Assembly (NCBI RefSeq): GCF_963576545.1
Contig: NC_083656.1
Location: 10,442,893 to 10,506,892 of the forward strand
Reading direction: 5' to 3'
Source of the DNA: Limanda limanda
Taxonomy: Eukaryota > Chordata > Actinopteri > Pleuronectiformes > Pleuronectidae
DNA length: 64,000 bases
Numbering within the stretch: the stretch's first letter is position 1; each line of letters begins with the position of its first letter. Position numbers and translations under genes: made by a program. The notes under the pieces are model-generated. The model searched no databases, was not told the DNA's origin, and was given only the letters and a program-made list of their open reading frames with translations. Shown here piece by piece: positions 1 through 24,259 of this stretch.

Positions 1-3000
1 GGTCAGCGTATGGATCACTCTGTTGATTGACCACATCCCATCGATCACGCTGCCAGCTCGTCAATACATCAGCCTCCCAGCAGCACAGTCCCGCCCACTT
101 TCCCCGCGTCCTCCTCCCTGCAATACTCCATTACTCACCACTTCTGCCTCCCTCATCCTCCCCCTCTCCAGCAGTGATACCCCTCTCGTCATAGTACTTA
201 CACTTATCCCCCCCGCCTTCATTAATCGCCGTCTTCCTCTTCCTGCCGGGCTTGTGCACCACAAAGGACACATGTTGTGAAAATTTCTCTTTCTCAGCAA
301 AACAGGAAGAAAGTCTGTCCAGTACGACAAAATGTAGATTAAATTGAAAAATTTGTCAAAAAAACCCACAGTGAAATAACGAATCAATATCATAATGTTC
401 TGATACCATTGTTCCCTTCCTGATATTATTCAGATACCTGGACTTTGTGTATCGGCCGATATTACAACCAGTATGACACTAGTGCCACCGCTCAGAACTG
501 AAGTCTTGCCTACGTTACTCTGCACCACTTTACTTGTGAAACGTTGGCCACCTGCTGACATTTTAGCTCTGGCTAACTCTACTGGAAATCACTACTTCTA
601 CGCAGCTCTCAAATCAGTTCTTGCCGGTGGCAGTATGGCACAACAGCTGTTGTGATGCGGCAGAGAAGAATAAATAATTTACAGGAAAGGAAATGGTTTA
701 TTCTGGGTGAAGATGTGGTAGATTCAGATCGATACATAGATTTGCTTACTCGCTGATGCCTGACCCAGTCTTATCGGCAGTACCGGAGGCATTTTTGATG
801 CTGGTATCAGTATTGGAACATCTTTCCTGAATATGAATGCTAGGACCCATAGTGAGACACAGACCAGAGTTGTACCAAATGGTTGAGCTGCCTGCTGTTC
901 AGACGAACACAGAGGCCTGTGTACTTTAGCTGAGTCTTTCTCACTTCCTCCGTCCTTCTGCTGCCTTCCTCATCTTTTCATCTCCCCCAGTCCCTCCTCT
1001 GTTATTCCCATCTTCTCTGCCTGCTGTTCTCTATTGTCCTCCTCCGCCTCTCCGCGATCCAGCTCACATGGACCCAAGCGCTGTGGGCCAGGCTCCTACT
1101 CCGTGCCGCCGGTGAAATATTAACCAGGCTTTGATGCTTATTAATTGTCCCACTCAGTAATTGAGATGCTCTGCGGAGCCCATCCCCATGGTGACAATGA
1201 CAGCCTGTCCCCTTGGTGACAGCCTCTCACCCACAGAAACACCAGGGAGAGAGATGGGTAGGTGAGAAGTGGGGGGGGGGGGGGGATAGAGGAGGGAGTG
1301 GGGTTCAGAAGAGATAAAAACAAAGTAGAACACTGGTGGTTCTTTGCGGAGTCGGGATGATTTAAACTTCTTAGAGGGTTTTTTAACATGGCAATTTTTT
1401 GGTGTATTAAGCCTTTTTTTATATATAGGACAGTTTAGCCAGGCCATTCTTCATGGGAAATTCAAATTTTACCTACCAGATGAATTGTCGAGACAGCAGG
1501 AAAATGTCTGGGGAATTCACAGCGAGCGAGTGGGCATGTTGATGATGTTTCGAAACATGCGACAGATGCAACACAAACACACAGTTGTCGATGAAGATGT
1601 CAACTTGGAAAGACAAAGAGATTAGACAGCTTTTAACGATAAGAGTCGTCGTCAGTGTTGATTTGCTCTAAAAAAACAAACAGACGATTTCTGCAGCAGA
1701 ATCCATACATTATGTCCTGCGTCCTGAATCCAGGCACAAACCCTCATCTGAATGTTCCGGACATTTTCCTGTTGTTGACGACGGACGTGTCTGACTCGGA
1801 CAATCTCTCGCTGCGTTCTTCAAATGTGAAAGGCAAACTCTGGAAATCCGTCTATAGCGAATTATCCTGACAAAGTTCAGTTCCCGTCAGCTACAAAGTC
1901 AAAGCTACAAACCCAAATGTCCGGTCCGCTCGTCCACTGCTGTGTAGAGCTTCATCTGAGATCAACAGGGACACAACACTTCATGTCACTGTTTGTCCTT
2001 CATGTAAGCTATCGCATGAATGCAACCGCCGCTGCCACACACTCCAGATCGTGTAGGTGATTGTGTTGTATGCCTTTTCAAATGTTAAGCACATGCAGTT
2101 TACTTGCAGTGAGATATGTATATAAATAAAACTGCCTTGCATCGCCTTTGTATAGAGGTGAGCCACATGCCACTGTAAACAGAACTGTGTCTGTACATTC
2201 CTGTGGCAGCTATGGTATGTTAGTGCTGCAGCAATGCAAAGGATGATTATGATTGAAGGCCAGGGTCACACGTTTGACTCTTCACTTTGAAATAAGCTGT
2301 TTAGCTAAATGGAGATTATTTGGCTGCTGTCATGGATGTTAATGTAAAGATTGAGTCTGAGAAATGCTGTATTATGACTTCCTATGAAATAAGTAGTAGC
2401 TGTGATTATGGATCATAATATTTCGTTAAGCATGTCATGCGTTTGCCAGAATGAAAAAACTCTCAGTGAACCTGCCTTTGCCAAAACGAATGGGATAGAG
2501 AGTCAAAGTAAAATGGTTCTTTATTCAGTATTCATGCTTTAACCGACTTCAACTAACATCATTTCCCATAAGCCCCAGATGCTCGAGGGATAAACAGCAG
2601 AAGAGGTGAGTCGAGGGGTCGGAGCTATTTCAGACACGACCGTACGCAGGACACAGAGGACCGAACACAGTAGATACTTTCAAAAGTTGGGAAATTACTT
2701 AAAATTAGAGCGTCTCATGTATACAGACAAAAAAACTATGTTTGTAGTGTGTTCCTGCAAGTTGTAGTTTATCCCGTGCTCACAAAGTAATCGTTATTTA
2801 ACTGTCACCTGCTGCACTGCGTCTGTAGCAGTTCATCTCAGATTATTTAAAGTAATCCACTAGAACACTCCTCATGTCTCCGTAAAGACCGATTCTTGCA
2901 ATACATTTTTTTGTCAAAGTAAAAAAAGAATTGACCTCTGGTTTTTATGACACATTTTGAAAGTTCTTGCTGAATCGTGGAGCAAATCAGGATGAGTTTT

Positions 3001-4876
3001 ATTCTCTCATTCATTAGCTGTACCGCTTATACTTTAATGGTCGGCTAGAGCCTTGTAGCAGCTGATATTGGCTGAGAAGTATGCTACACTCTGGACATGC
3101 TGCCAGTCTAACATGTTTCCAGACTAAATTAATGTCGTTACTGTCTGCGTTTGGACTTGAGTCATCGACTTTTAATTCTCCTTCTAAAATGGGTCTATAA
3201 ACAGTGTCAGGTAACTTTTAAAAGGCGTCAAAAGGTCCTGAGAGAGAGAGAGAGAGAGCGGAGGAGTGAGTTTGGGGGGGAGGTGAAAGGGAAATGAAAA
3301 TACTTACAGGAAATAAAAACAGGAAAGAGGAGAAGAGAGTGATGAAGGAGCGGGGGAGCAGGAGACGAGGTGTAGATGTGAGTGTGTGTACATGTAAATA
3401 TATCGGGCTGGAGGCTGAGAGCTGTGAGGCTGCCAGGAGCTTCTAGGTACAAGTCAGAGAGGCGATGACCACACCAGTGTAATGTTTCCTCACGGGGACA
3501 CAGGGCCACGTCAGATGTCAGCCAGCCTCGGTACGACACTTGGCATCAACACTCACACACACGCATTCACACACTCACATGCTTATACTTACCAGCCGCC
3601 AGGATTAATGAGTCAAGGACTTCTTTTAGAGGACAGTCTTTTTTTAAAAAGGTTAAAATCTTTTCAAATGCATTAATAGTTTACGGGTTCGAACCGAAAC
3701 ATGTCGCGTTGTGAGGCTGACGTTGACCAATCCTCTTATTGTTCTTGTTGACCCTGTTTCTTGTCATTGCTTCTGAGGCCTAAATCAGCTATTTTTAGGT
3801 TTGTTAGAAGATGCAATCAACCAAATCTATATTATTATTATAACCGTAGAATAGCAATAGTATGTTATAGTGTTAAAATTGGATTTTATCTTTGAAGACA
3901 GTTTGTAAAGACGGACGACATGACAGCTTCCTAAAACTGAAGCCAAAGCATCTTGATCACCAACTAGTGGCTGGCTGCAGTATAGGTCATAAATCCCTCC
4001 ATGTTAGCAAACAAAAAAGTCAAAGTGAATTTTTCTCAAAGATGGTTCCTGTCATTTGTGTTAGTTCTTATTACGCGGATGTAAGTGAAAGTGTAAGTTT
4101 GGTTTTAATTAATTAATTGAGGCTGTAAAAATAGGGTTAAACGTCCTGTTTGATAGCTAAGAGAGTTTTGGCTGCTCATACGTATCATGTAAGATATCCA
4201 TTTCCTCAGTAAACTGTTTGTACCATCACCAGCATTAAGGTCACCCAGGTTGCATTAATGTCTGATCTCGGCAGGATCGTAAAGTTTGCAATTGAATCCT
4301 TGTTTTTCGATGCAGTCATCAACAGTAAATTTGTTGGTTTGGGTGAATCAAAAATGGTCTTCTCCATCAAGTTGACCTTGAATCCATGAATTTGAGAACC
4401 AACATGAAGGAAGCTAACGTAGTTTATTAGATGTGTTACAAATTTTCTTTTATTCAGTCCCCCTTTACTGGAGGATAAACCCGATGTTAAGCAGTTTACA
4501 GACGTCTTTGAGACAAGCTTGTGCAGTGAATAACTCTTTATTGATAAACAGTCTTGAGAACATGAGCAACAGCATGACCATGTAGCCGTGTGGGTCGTAC
4601 CTTTACATCTCCATCACCATTGAATTACCATAGCTCTTTAGAGTTGAGGTGCAGCGCCGTGTAGCCATCCTCCTCGGCCCCGCCCTCCCTCTCTACTCGT
4701 TTCAAGACGAGGTCACAGCCATATTGTCATCATCCCTTTCTCTATCCCTGACCCCAAGACTCCATTCTCTCACTATGGCAAGTTGCCGGACAATGACATC
4801 ATGGGCTCCACCCCTTGACAGCCTCCTGGTTAAGTAGGACAGACTGGATTTAAGATGCAGTGTTACCACAGTGACA

Positions 4877-4877
<1 letters not shown>

Positions 4878-4916
<39 letters not shown>
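4878..4916. repeat. (CA)n microsatellite
   Basis: An uninterrupted AC run of about 39 bp in prkce intron 1. A shorter GT run lies about 50 bp downstream (4963-4991), so the two could pair as an inverted repeat. Confidence 0.95.
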
Positions 4917-4917
<1 letters not shown>

Positions 4918-5239
4918 AAGGGTTGACCTGATTTGGCATCAGTGGGTAGAGCAGCACGCTTGTTGTGTGTCTGTGTGTGTGTGTGTGTGTGCGCTGGAGT
5001 GTGTTTAATTCATGTTCTCAGTGAAAGGGAAGAAATGGGAGGATATTTGAGAGCTCTGGGACAGCAGGTGAAATGCACACGGTTTGTCCCCTCTCTATCT
5101 CTCTGTGTGACCCCGGCAGTGTGTCTATTTTTGTGTGTCTGCCAAGAAAGACACACTTTCTCAGTCACACACTTCAATGCTATCTGCCTTTATCTTTAGC
5201 CAGGGACAGGACACACGGATAAGGGTGATAGTTAGTAAG

Positions 5240-5460
5240 GAATAATGTGTTTGTTTGTTTGTCTCACAAACACAAACACTGCTGAACAAATTACCACGAA
5301 ACTGGTAATGATGCGGTATGGGTCGGGATAGAACCCATTACATTTTGATGTTAATCCACATCAGGAATGTTTCATGGATCTTGATGAAAAAACATCCGGC
5401 AAATTTTCTACTGATTTCTACAAGTGTGTGAACTTTGGAGCAGCTTCACGGATACTTCTT
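5240..5460. repeat. Interspersed repeat fragment (same family as 11600-11985)
   Basis: The stretch resembles a widespread fish repeat with the themes 'lacks a stop, ACTGGTAATGATG, TTCATGGATCTTGATGAAAAAA, TTTGGAGCAGCTTC'. The phrases for a catalogued-sounding 'ATGGATCTTG' and 'TTTGGAGCAGCT' recur in the copy at 11600-11985. It is decayed and has no coding capacity. The family name is not recalled. Confidence 0.5.
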
Positions 5461-8400
5461 GTGTTTGATTCACAGTTTGAGAGCTTTTGGTTTCAACACT
5501 AAATCTCAGAGTTTTTATTGGCATCAATATAAAAAAACAAGTTGATTCATAGAGAATAGCTGCAATTTACATCACAATATTGGTAATGAAAGTACAAATA
5601 AGAAAGCTGTGGTTATCCCGGTTCCTCTTTGGCCTCTATGTGTGGAGTTTGCATGTTCTCCTGGACTCCAGCTTCCTCCTGCTGACTGAGTCTCCATGGA
5701 GTGTGCTCTCATTCAGGCAGCTCCAGCAGCGTGGTCTGCAGGGGCTGCTCTTCAGACCGTCTGTCAGTCCATCTGGACGTCACCCACTCGTCTCCAAGAT
5801 GACAGAGCAGCCAGGATGAGCTGAGAGGGAATGTCCGCTCCTCCAAATCTAATTATGCCCCCTGTCTTGTAGACGCTACTGGACGGCCTGACCCATCACT
5901 CGTGGTAGGGATCTGGCTTAGCTTAGCCCCCCCCCTCACTGTCCTCCTCCTTCACCCCCACACAGCTCAGCTTCTCTTACATTATTAGCCGTCTGTGATG
6001 TTACATTAAAGATGCATGACTCTCACGCCGTCTCACTCAGCATGGGCCTCCCGTCTGTGTGTGTGTGTGTGGGTGATTGTGTGTGTGTGTGCAAGTGGGC
6101 AAGCTCGAGTTGCTGACTGCTAGCAAGGAGCACACACGCGCTTGTTATTGTGCAATTGCGGTCGAGCTCTCTCCAAGCCGAAATTTGTTATTTGACAGAT
6201 GGATGTGGGAGGCTGTCACTGAGACTAAACGCTCCTGAGAGAGACGGAGAGAGCTGTCTGGTTGGACAGAGATAGCGAGCTAGATGGACAGAGAGTGGGA
6301 GGGGGTTAGCGCCACAGTATTGATATAATGCAAGCTTTGAGTGCCCTGTCTGCTTGGTTGAGTGCTCCTCTGTGCTGCTGCATATGGTGTGTGTGTCTGT
6401 GTGTGTCTTTTTTTTATTCTAGCACCCGTGTGAGTGTATTTGGGGCCTGTTTGTAAGTGCGGCAATAGAGGGAATGCAAGAGAGTTAAGCTTGTATGTGT
6501 GTTTAACATTAACCTCCCTCTGAAGTCGATTCGACAATCCCTAGACATTCTCTCTCTCTCTATCTCTCTCACTCTCACACACACACTAACTGGCTGTGTG
6601 TCAGAGAGTGAGAGAAGGTTTGTGAAGTTATCCGTCTCCCTGGCTGTATCAGTGTCCTAATTGGACTAACAAGCTTAATGAGGGGAACTAGATTCTCCAG
6701 CTCTCTCTCTCCTCCCATCGTTCGTTGTCAGGGCGGGGGTGTTCAGTGCATGTGCGTGTCTGCACACGGCAGGTGAAGGCTGAGCCGCGTTTCGATTCAC
6801 TTAACAGGGACAGAGGTCATTCTAGGGGCGCACAAACGATTAATCGATTCGTCAGGCTGACAAGAACATGACGTTAAAACTGTGTTTCGTTTAATTTACT
6901 AACATTGAATTGCCTGAACAATTAAAGAAACAAAATAATCAACCATGTAAATAAGTTTTACCTGTCGCAAGACTTCATATAATTGCATTGTATCTTGTGT
7001 TTTAAATTTAACCTTGCACCAAAATTGATCCTATTTTTGTCTGTTTAAAAAAAAAAGTCATATTACTGCATATATATAATATTCATATGTTTTATTTTAT
7101 GAATATTGTAGTCATTACAAGAGGAAAACTCCCAGAAAATGTCTGCGACAACTGTCATTTGCGATCTTACCCAAAGCCCCTCTGGAAACATTTCTGGTAA
7201 TAATCGGGACACCGTGCTTGTCTCGAAGCAGCTAATGCTTCACTGGCCATGTGCAGCATTTTGGAGTGAGAGCGTTGGTATTAGGGTGTAACTCACCTCT
7301 GATTAGTATTATTAGTACCCATGCATCTGAAATCTTGAAGAAGAGAATTTAAAGTCTGTCTTGAATTGAATTCAAGAGAAACGAATGCCTGTTTATTTCA
7401 GACTAATCGGTATGATATCAAACTCTGGCTTGGTTTTAATGAATCTTGAAAACCCCCATATCCATGTCATAGTTATTCGTATTGATTTATCTTGAAGGCA
7501 CTTCCCAGCTCAGGTGCCAGCGACAGGTGATGTGAGAATGCTGCCGTTCTTTTTGGCTGCGGTGCCGCCTCAGGAGCCGAGCACTGAGTCCATGACAGTG
7601 CCGTCCATTTGCTCTGCTCTGTTTAAAAATCACTCTCAGTCCATCTTTCGGCTGAAATCCTCACTGAGATGCGCCGTTACGCAAGAGGTTACATTTGGGG
7701 ATTAGCACAACATTTTCAAGGGTAGACATCAAGAATTGCATCCCATGCAGTTGTTACGTGTTACCCATACAACAAAAGGATGACAGTACTGCATACTGAT
7801 GAATATATAGGAGCTACATTCTTTCACCTGAGATAGATTCCTTGACCTCAGAGTTGCAACTAATGATAATTTTCTTTGTTGATTAATGTGTTGTTCAATG
7901 ATAGATAAGAATACAAATGCTAGTATAACAAGTGACATGTCAAAAGTCAGAAACATAAAGATATTCAGTTTATAATGAAAAGTAAAGCAGCAAAAGTTTT
8001 TACCTATTTCAATGACTTAGAAACTATTCGAATAATAATTCAGTCATCAAAACATTTTATTTTTCTTTCTTATTTTACTGAGCAACGAATGAAATAAAAA
8101 CCTTCCTCCTTCTGCCAACTTTAGGGTTAAGTTTAATGCACCACAAATAAAAAAATACATCAGGTAATATTTTACTTAATTTTAAAGGGAAAATACATAT
8201 CAATATCAGATGTAAATGATAGGATATGCAGATAGTATTTGTTGAATTCACTGTGCGGTGTTTTCCCCCCTCATTCTATGCTATAGATATTTATTTGTGT
8301 TCAGTCTTTGTGTCTCGTCATTCAGCGATGCATGGAAGCGTATATGTGTGTGTGTGTTTGTGTGTTGCTGCCTGTGTGTGAGTCTGACTGTTGCATAAGA

Positions 8401-9697
8401 GGATCTGCTGCTGTCCCAGAGCTTAACTAAGGATTTAAACCTCTCTTTCTCACTCTCTCCTCCACTGTCTCTCTCCCGTCTCTCTCTTCCTGTTGTCGGC
8501 CGTCTCTGGTGCTCTCTGTTGCACTCTCGCTAATCTCCGTAATTGCATGTATAATGTCGGGCGGTGGGGTGGGGGGGTAGGGTGAGGTCACTATTTGTTG
8601 AATAACTTTGTGTGTGTCCCATGTTTGCTTATCTATTAAATGTTTGAGCAGGAACATTTCTTTTTTGTTCCGTGATTATGAAATACCCAGAATCCTTTTT
8701 GATGACACCTGCTCACACAAACCGACCAGCGCTCCGTTTGACTTGTAATTCAAGCTGTTTGCTAATATGAAAGACGTAGAGAGTAATAAAGATATATTAA
8801 AAAAAGTTGGCAATTTAATCAGCTGTTGTTTGGATAAATCCATTTATATGAGCTCTATATAATTCATACTATGTAACCTAGTGTATGTAGAGGATTAATG
8901 GATTATAACACACGTAGCAAATATATCTTGTAGTGACATCATTCCTTCTCTCAGCAGCTTTGCTTCCCCTGCAGTCTTCTTCCTTCAGCAAGTCGTCTGG
9001 GTTTTGGCAACTCTGAGCGTCCCTCTGAGTGCGGCACGAGATAATAATTCTTAGCATTTTGCAGTGTGTTGACACTGATCTAAAAATATGAGGTTTGGAT
9101 CAGACTCCACGAGCATTACTATGTCCGACATGTAATATTGGCTGCAAGCGTTTCACAGCATCAGAACATTTTGTCTAGGAAAATGATTTGACTCTGTTGA
9201 GGAGGGATTTGGCTGATTTACCAGCACTTTAAAACAAATTTATAAATGCATTTTTCAGAGCATGAACCCTTTTATTGTCTCCACTGTTAATAGCAGCATA
9301 GTATTAACTAGGATAATATGCAAAAGTAGTGTTTAACTATATGATAATTGGCTTCTCTTGAACACCCTCTGTTGTCAGGATTCTCCAGAACAGCAAAGGA
9401 CTCAGGAGAAATAGACCAGTTTTAAATTAAGTGATTTAGTGATTGCAGCGTGCATTGAATAGGTGGATTAATTCATTATTTCTCATTTGTAATCTTGAAC
9501 AAATATTAGTATTGAAATAAAGTTGTGGGGGGGGGGCGGGGTGCTGGTGAAGACGAGGACTTCATCCATGTGCACGGGTGTGTTTGTTTTGTACAGGAAA
9601 GTCCCCCCTCCCTCCCTCCCTCCCCTTCTGCACACCCTGTTCAGCTGTGTTATTTCTCACAGGTTCACTTTGTGTTTCTCTTTCTCTGTCTGCACAG

Positions 9698-22061
<12,364 letters not shown>

Positions 22062-23790
22062 CACACACACACAAACACAAACACACACACACACACACAC
22101 AGACACACACACACTGATCCAGCAACATGAAACCCAGCACGCATTTACACGCACACATGCCGACACTCTCACATGTGTAGAACCACAGATCCCTTTACAA
22201 AACACACACACACACGTGCAATCACTCCTTTATTTTTAAGCTATTGGTTGTTGTTACTTTTGGAATATTCTTTACTTGCATTGTGTTGTCCTTGTTGCCT
22301 GGGTTTATTATGAATATGAATATGACTACACGCACACACCTGCACATTCTCTCACACACATTCCCATGTGCAATCGTTTTGCACACAATCACACGCAGAG
22401 ACACTACAATCCCAAGTTTTTAACGCTCGCACATACCTGCAGTCTCACTGCATATGCTTAGACAACCAACACACACACACACACACACACACAGACATGC
22501 ACTCAAACAAATCTACACACTGACACTGCTTCTCTCCCCAGCACCTGTATAAATGTGGACTGTAGGTGCCGGGTGCAGAGGCCTGTATATAGCCTGTGTC
22601 GAGTGGCTGTATCGTGTTGGTATCGTCTGCTAGTAAAGGAGAGTCGTGGCGCATGGACAAGCACCCTACCTGTGTTATTATTGTCCTTAATGTGGACCGG
22701 TTAGGGCCAAATACCCTTTGTGCAATACCCTGACTATCTATATATTTTATGGTTTTGTTTGTTCTCGAAATTGTTATTTTTTTGGTTGTTGTCGGATTTG
22801 TTGTATGATCGATCGCTCTCATCCTCTCTCGTGTGTACAAAGTGAATGTCAAGCTTTTACGAGTTACAGGCTATTGAACTAATTATGTGGAGCAGAGTGT
22901 TACAGGTGGCCTGTGTAGCAGTGGAAAAGCCCAGTTTTTTTCAGCTGTTTCTTGCATCTGCTAGTTTCAGAGTCCACCCCCCCTCCTGCCGGCGAGAATG
23001 TGCCGGCCTGTGGGCGGTTTTATTATTATTGTTTCTCGTGAATGTACATTTTTTGTGGGTGAATGCGTGGATTTTGTTTTTCTTTGTTGATGTATGACTT
23101 TTTGTCCTCCGCATTTCTGTTCCTATAGTTACAATCAGTGTTTTCAGCCCCCCCCACTTTCCTTCCACGGCTCCTCAGAAGCACCAATTCCCCTTTCCCA
23201 CCAATAGCAGCTGTCACTCAGCCTAAACTACCTGCTTTTCTGACTTTTGCTTTTTTCAAGAATGGCTTTTCTTTCTTATCGCCTGCTCTCTCTCTCTCTC
23301 TCTCTCTCTTTTATATTATTATTATTATTATAATTATTATTATTATTGTAAAGTGTATTTGGAGGAAACCTTTGTGTAAAATACTATAACTATACTATTA
23401 TAGGTCTGTTACAGCCGGGTGAAAAAGAAATGTGGAGAACCAGCAGCTGAATTACCTCTCATTTCCAACACAAGACACAAATCACCACATGCAGACTCCC
23501 TCCTTCGCCTCCTCCCTCTTCTTCTCACTCTCTTCTTTACAAACACACAGACACGCACACACACGCACACACACAGAGAAGGACTGTTGTCGCATGTACT
23601 GTACAGTGGTCTGAAGGCGAGCGGGGTTTGCTCTGTGTGCAGTAGAGTCGCTGTGTAGTGAAGCTTCGTGCACCCAGGGGTAGGGCTGTTCCTGGTCACA
23701 CTTCTATCTTACTCTGTGCCAAAATGTAGTGCAACAGCCAGGCTAGTCCTGTCTGGTCTGATTCCAATAAAACACTGAGCTGTCTACATC
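22062..23790 (+). other. prkce: prkce 3' untranslated region
   Basis: The stretch runs from the TAA at 22059-22061 to just past the poly(A) signal at 23766-23771, about 1.7 kb. It begins with CA-rich microsatellite (22061-22114) and has another at 22469-22492, a CT run (23285-23309) and an ATT run (23314-23347). The block at about 22540-22860 is complex, non-repetitive sequence and includes a GTGCAATA 8-mer (22720-22727) and TGTATATA (22584-22591). A GTACTGTA 8-mer lies at 23596-23603. The extent is inferred from the signal, not from transcripts. Confidence 0.75.
23766..23771 (+). promoter_or_regulatory. prkce: prkce poly(A) signal AATAAA
   Basis: A canonical hexamer, followed within about 50 bases by a T/GT-rich stretch (CTCTCTGTGTCGTCTC). 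It is the first good signal after the prkce stop and lies about 485 bp before the next gene's start codon. Confidence 0.75.
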
Positions 23791-24220
23791 ACCCTCACAC
23801 CTCTCTGTGTCGTCTCTTCCTGCCTCTTTTTGTCGTATTTTTGCTTTTTATCCATCCTCAGTTGTCTGTGGGATGCTTGAAAGATTGTGCAAAAGAAGAA
23901 GAAGAGAGTAGGGGGTGGAGAGGAGGAAGTGGAGGGGGAGGATGATGCTTTTCCTGGCCAGCTGACCTATCAGTGAGCTCGCTTCTGGAGGCCTGTAGGT
24001 GATGCACATGCAGAGGAGGGAGAGGAGACACTTGCTGAGTCTGATTAAGTCATCTCTGCTGCGGGGGACCACTTGCCTCGTGACATTTGCCTAACCACTA
24101 ATTGCCTCTCTGATTAATTACACTGCCTGTGATGGTGCAAACTGGAGTGGCGAGGTTCCCCGCCGTGCTGTGAACTCCTGCTGCCACCATCTTTTTTTAT
24201 CTCCTGAGCCAAGGTTCACC

Positions 24221-24259
24221 ATGACACTGGAGAGAGGCGCCGGCTGCTGGACACGATGA
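24221..24259 (+). promoter_or_regulatory. Upstream ORF, 12 codons, stop overlapping main ATG
   Basis: ATG at 24221 sits in a good initiation context (CACCATGA) and reads [12 protein letters not shown]. Its stop, TGA at 24257-24259, overlaps the HIF-alpha start (24256-24258) as ATGA. If the mRNA begins upstream of 24221, ribosomes would meet this uORF first and reach the main start by leaky scanning or reinitiation. The transcript start is unknown, so its presence in mRNA is an inference. Confidence 0.5.

Larger units (their letters stand above)
1..9697 (+). other. prkce: Interior of prkce intron 1 (no exon seen)
   Basis: The first recognisable prkce exon begins at 9698 and codes for the C-terminal edge of the C2 domain. 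The preceding C2 exon (about 116 codons in mammals) would give a long open frame, and none with C2 character is present here, so this stretch is read as intron 1. It holds microsatellites (poly-G near 1270-1285, GA at 3240-3258, CA at 4878-4916, GT near 4963-4991 and 6056-6092, CT near 6550-6590) and a repeat fragment near 5240-5460. The remainder shows no gene. Stretches near 1115-1175 and 6650-6690 are rich in TAAT/ATTA-type motifs and could be enhancer-like, which cannot be tested here. Confidence 0.75.

Noticed and set aside
1..9697. C2-domain first exon of prkce within the window
   Set aside because: No open frame with C2 features is present on the + strand before 9698, so the exon must lie upstream of the window.
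23960..24255. Iron-responsive element in the HIF-2alpha-like 5' region, as in mammalian EPAS1
   Set aside because: A CAGTGA loop sequence occurs near 23969, but the flanking five bases do not pair as an IRE stem requires.
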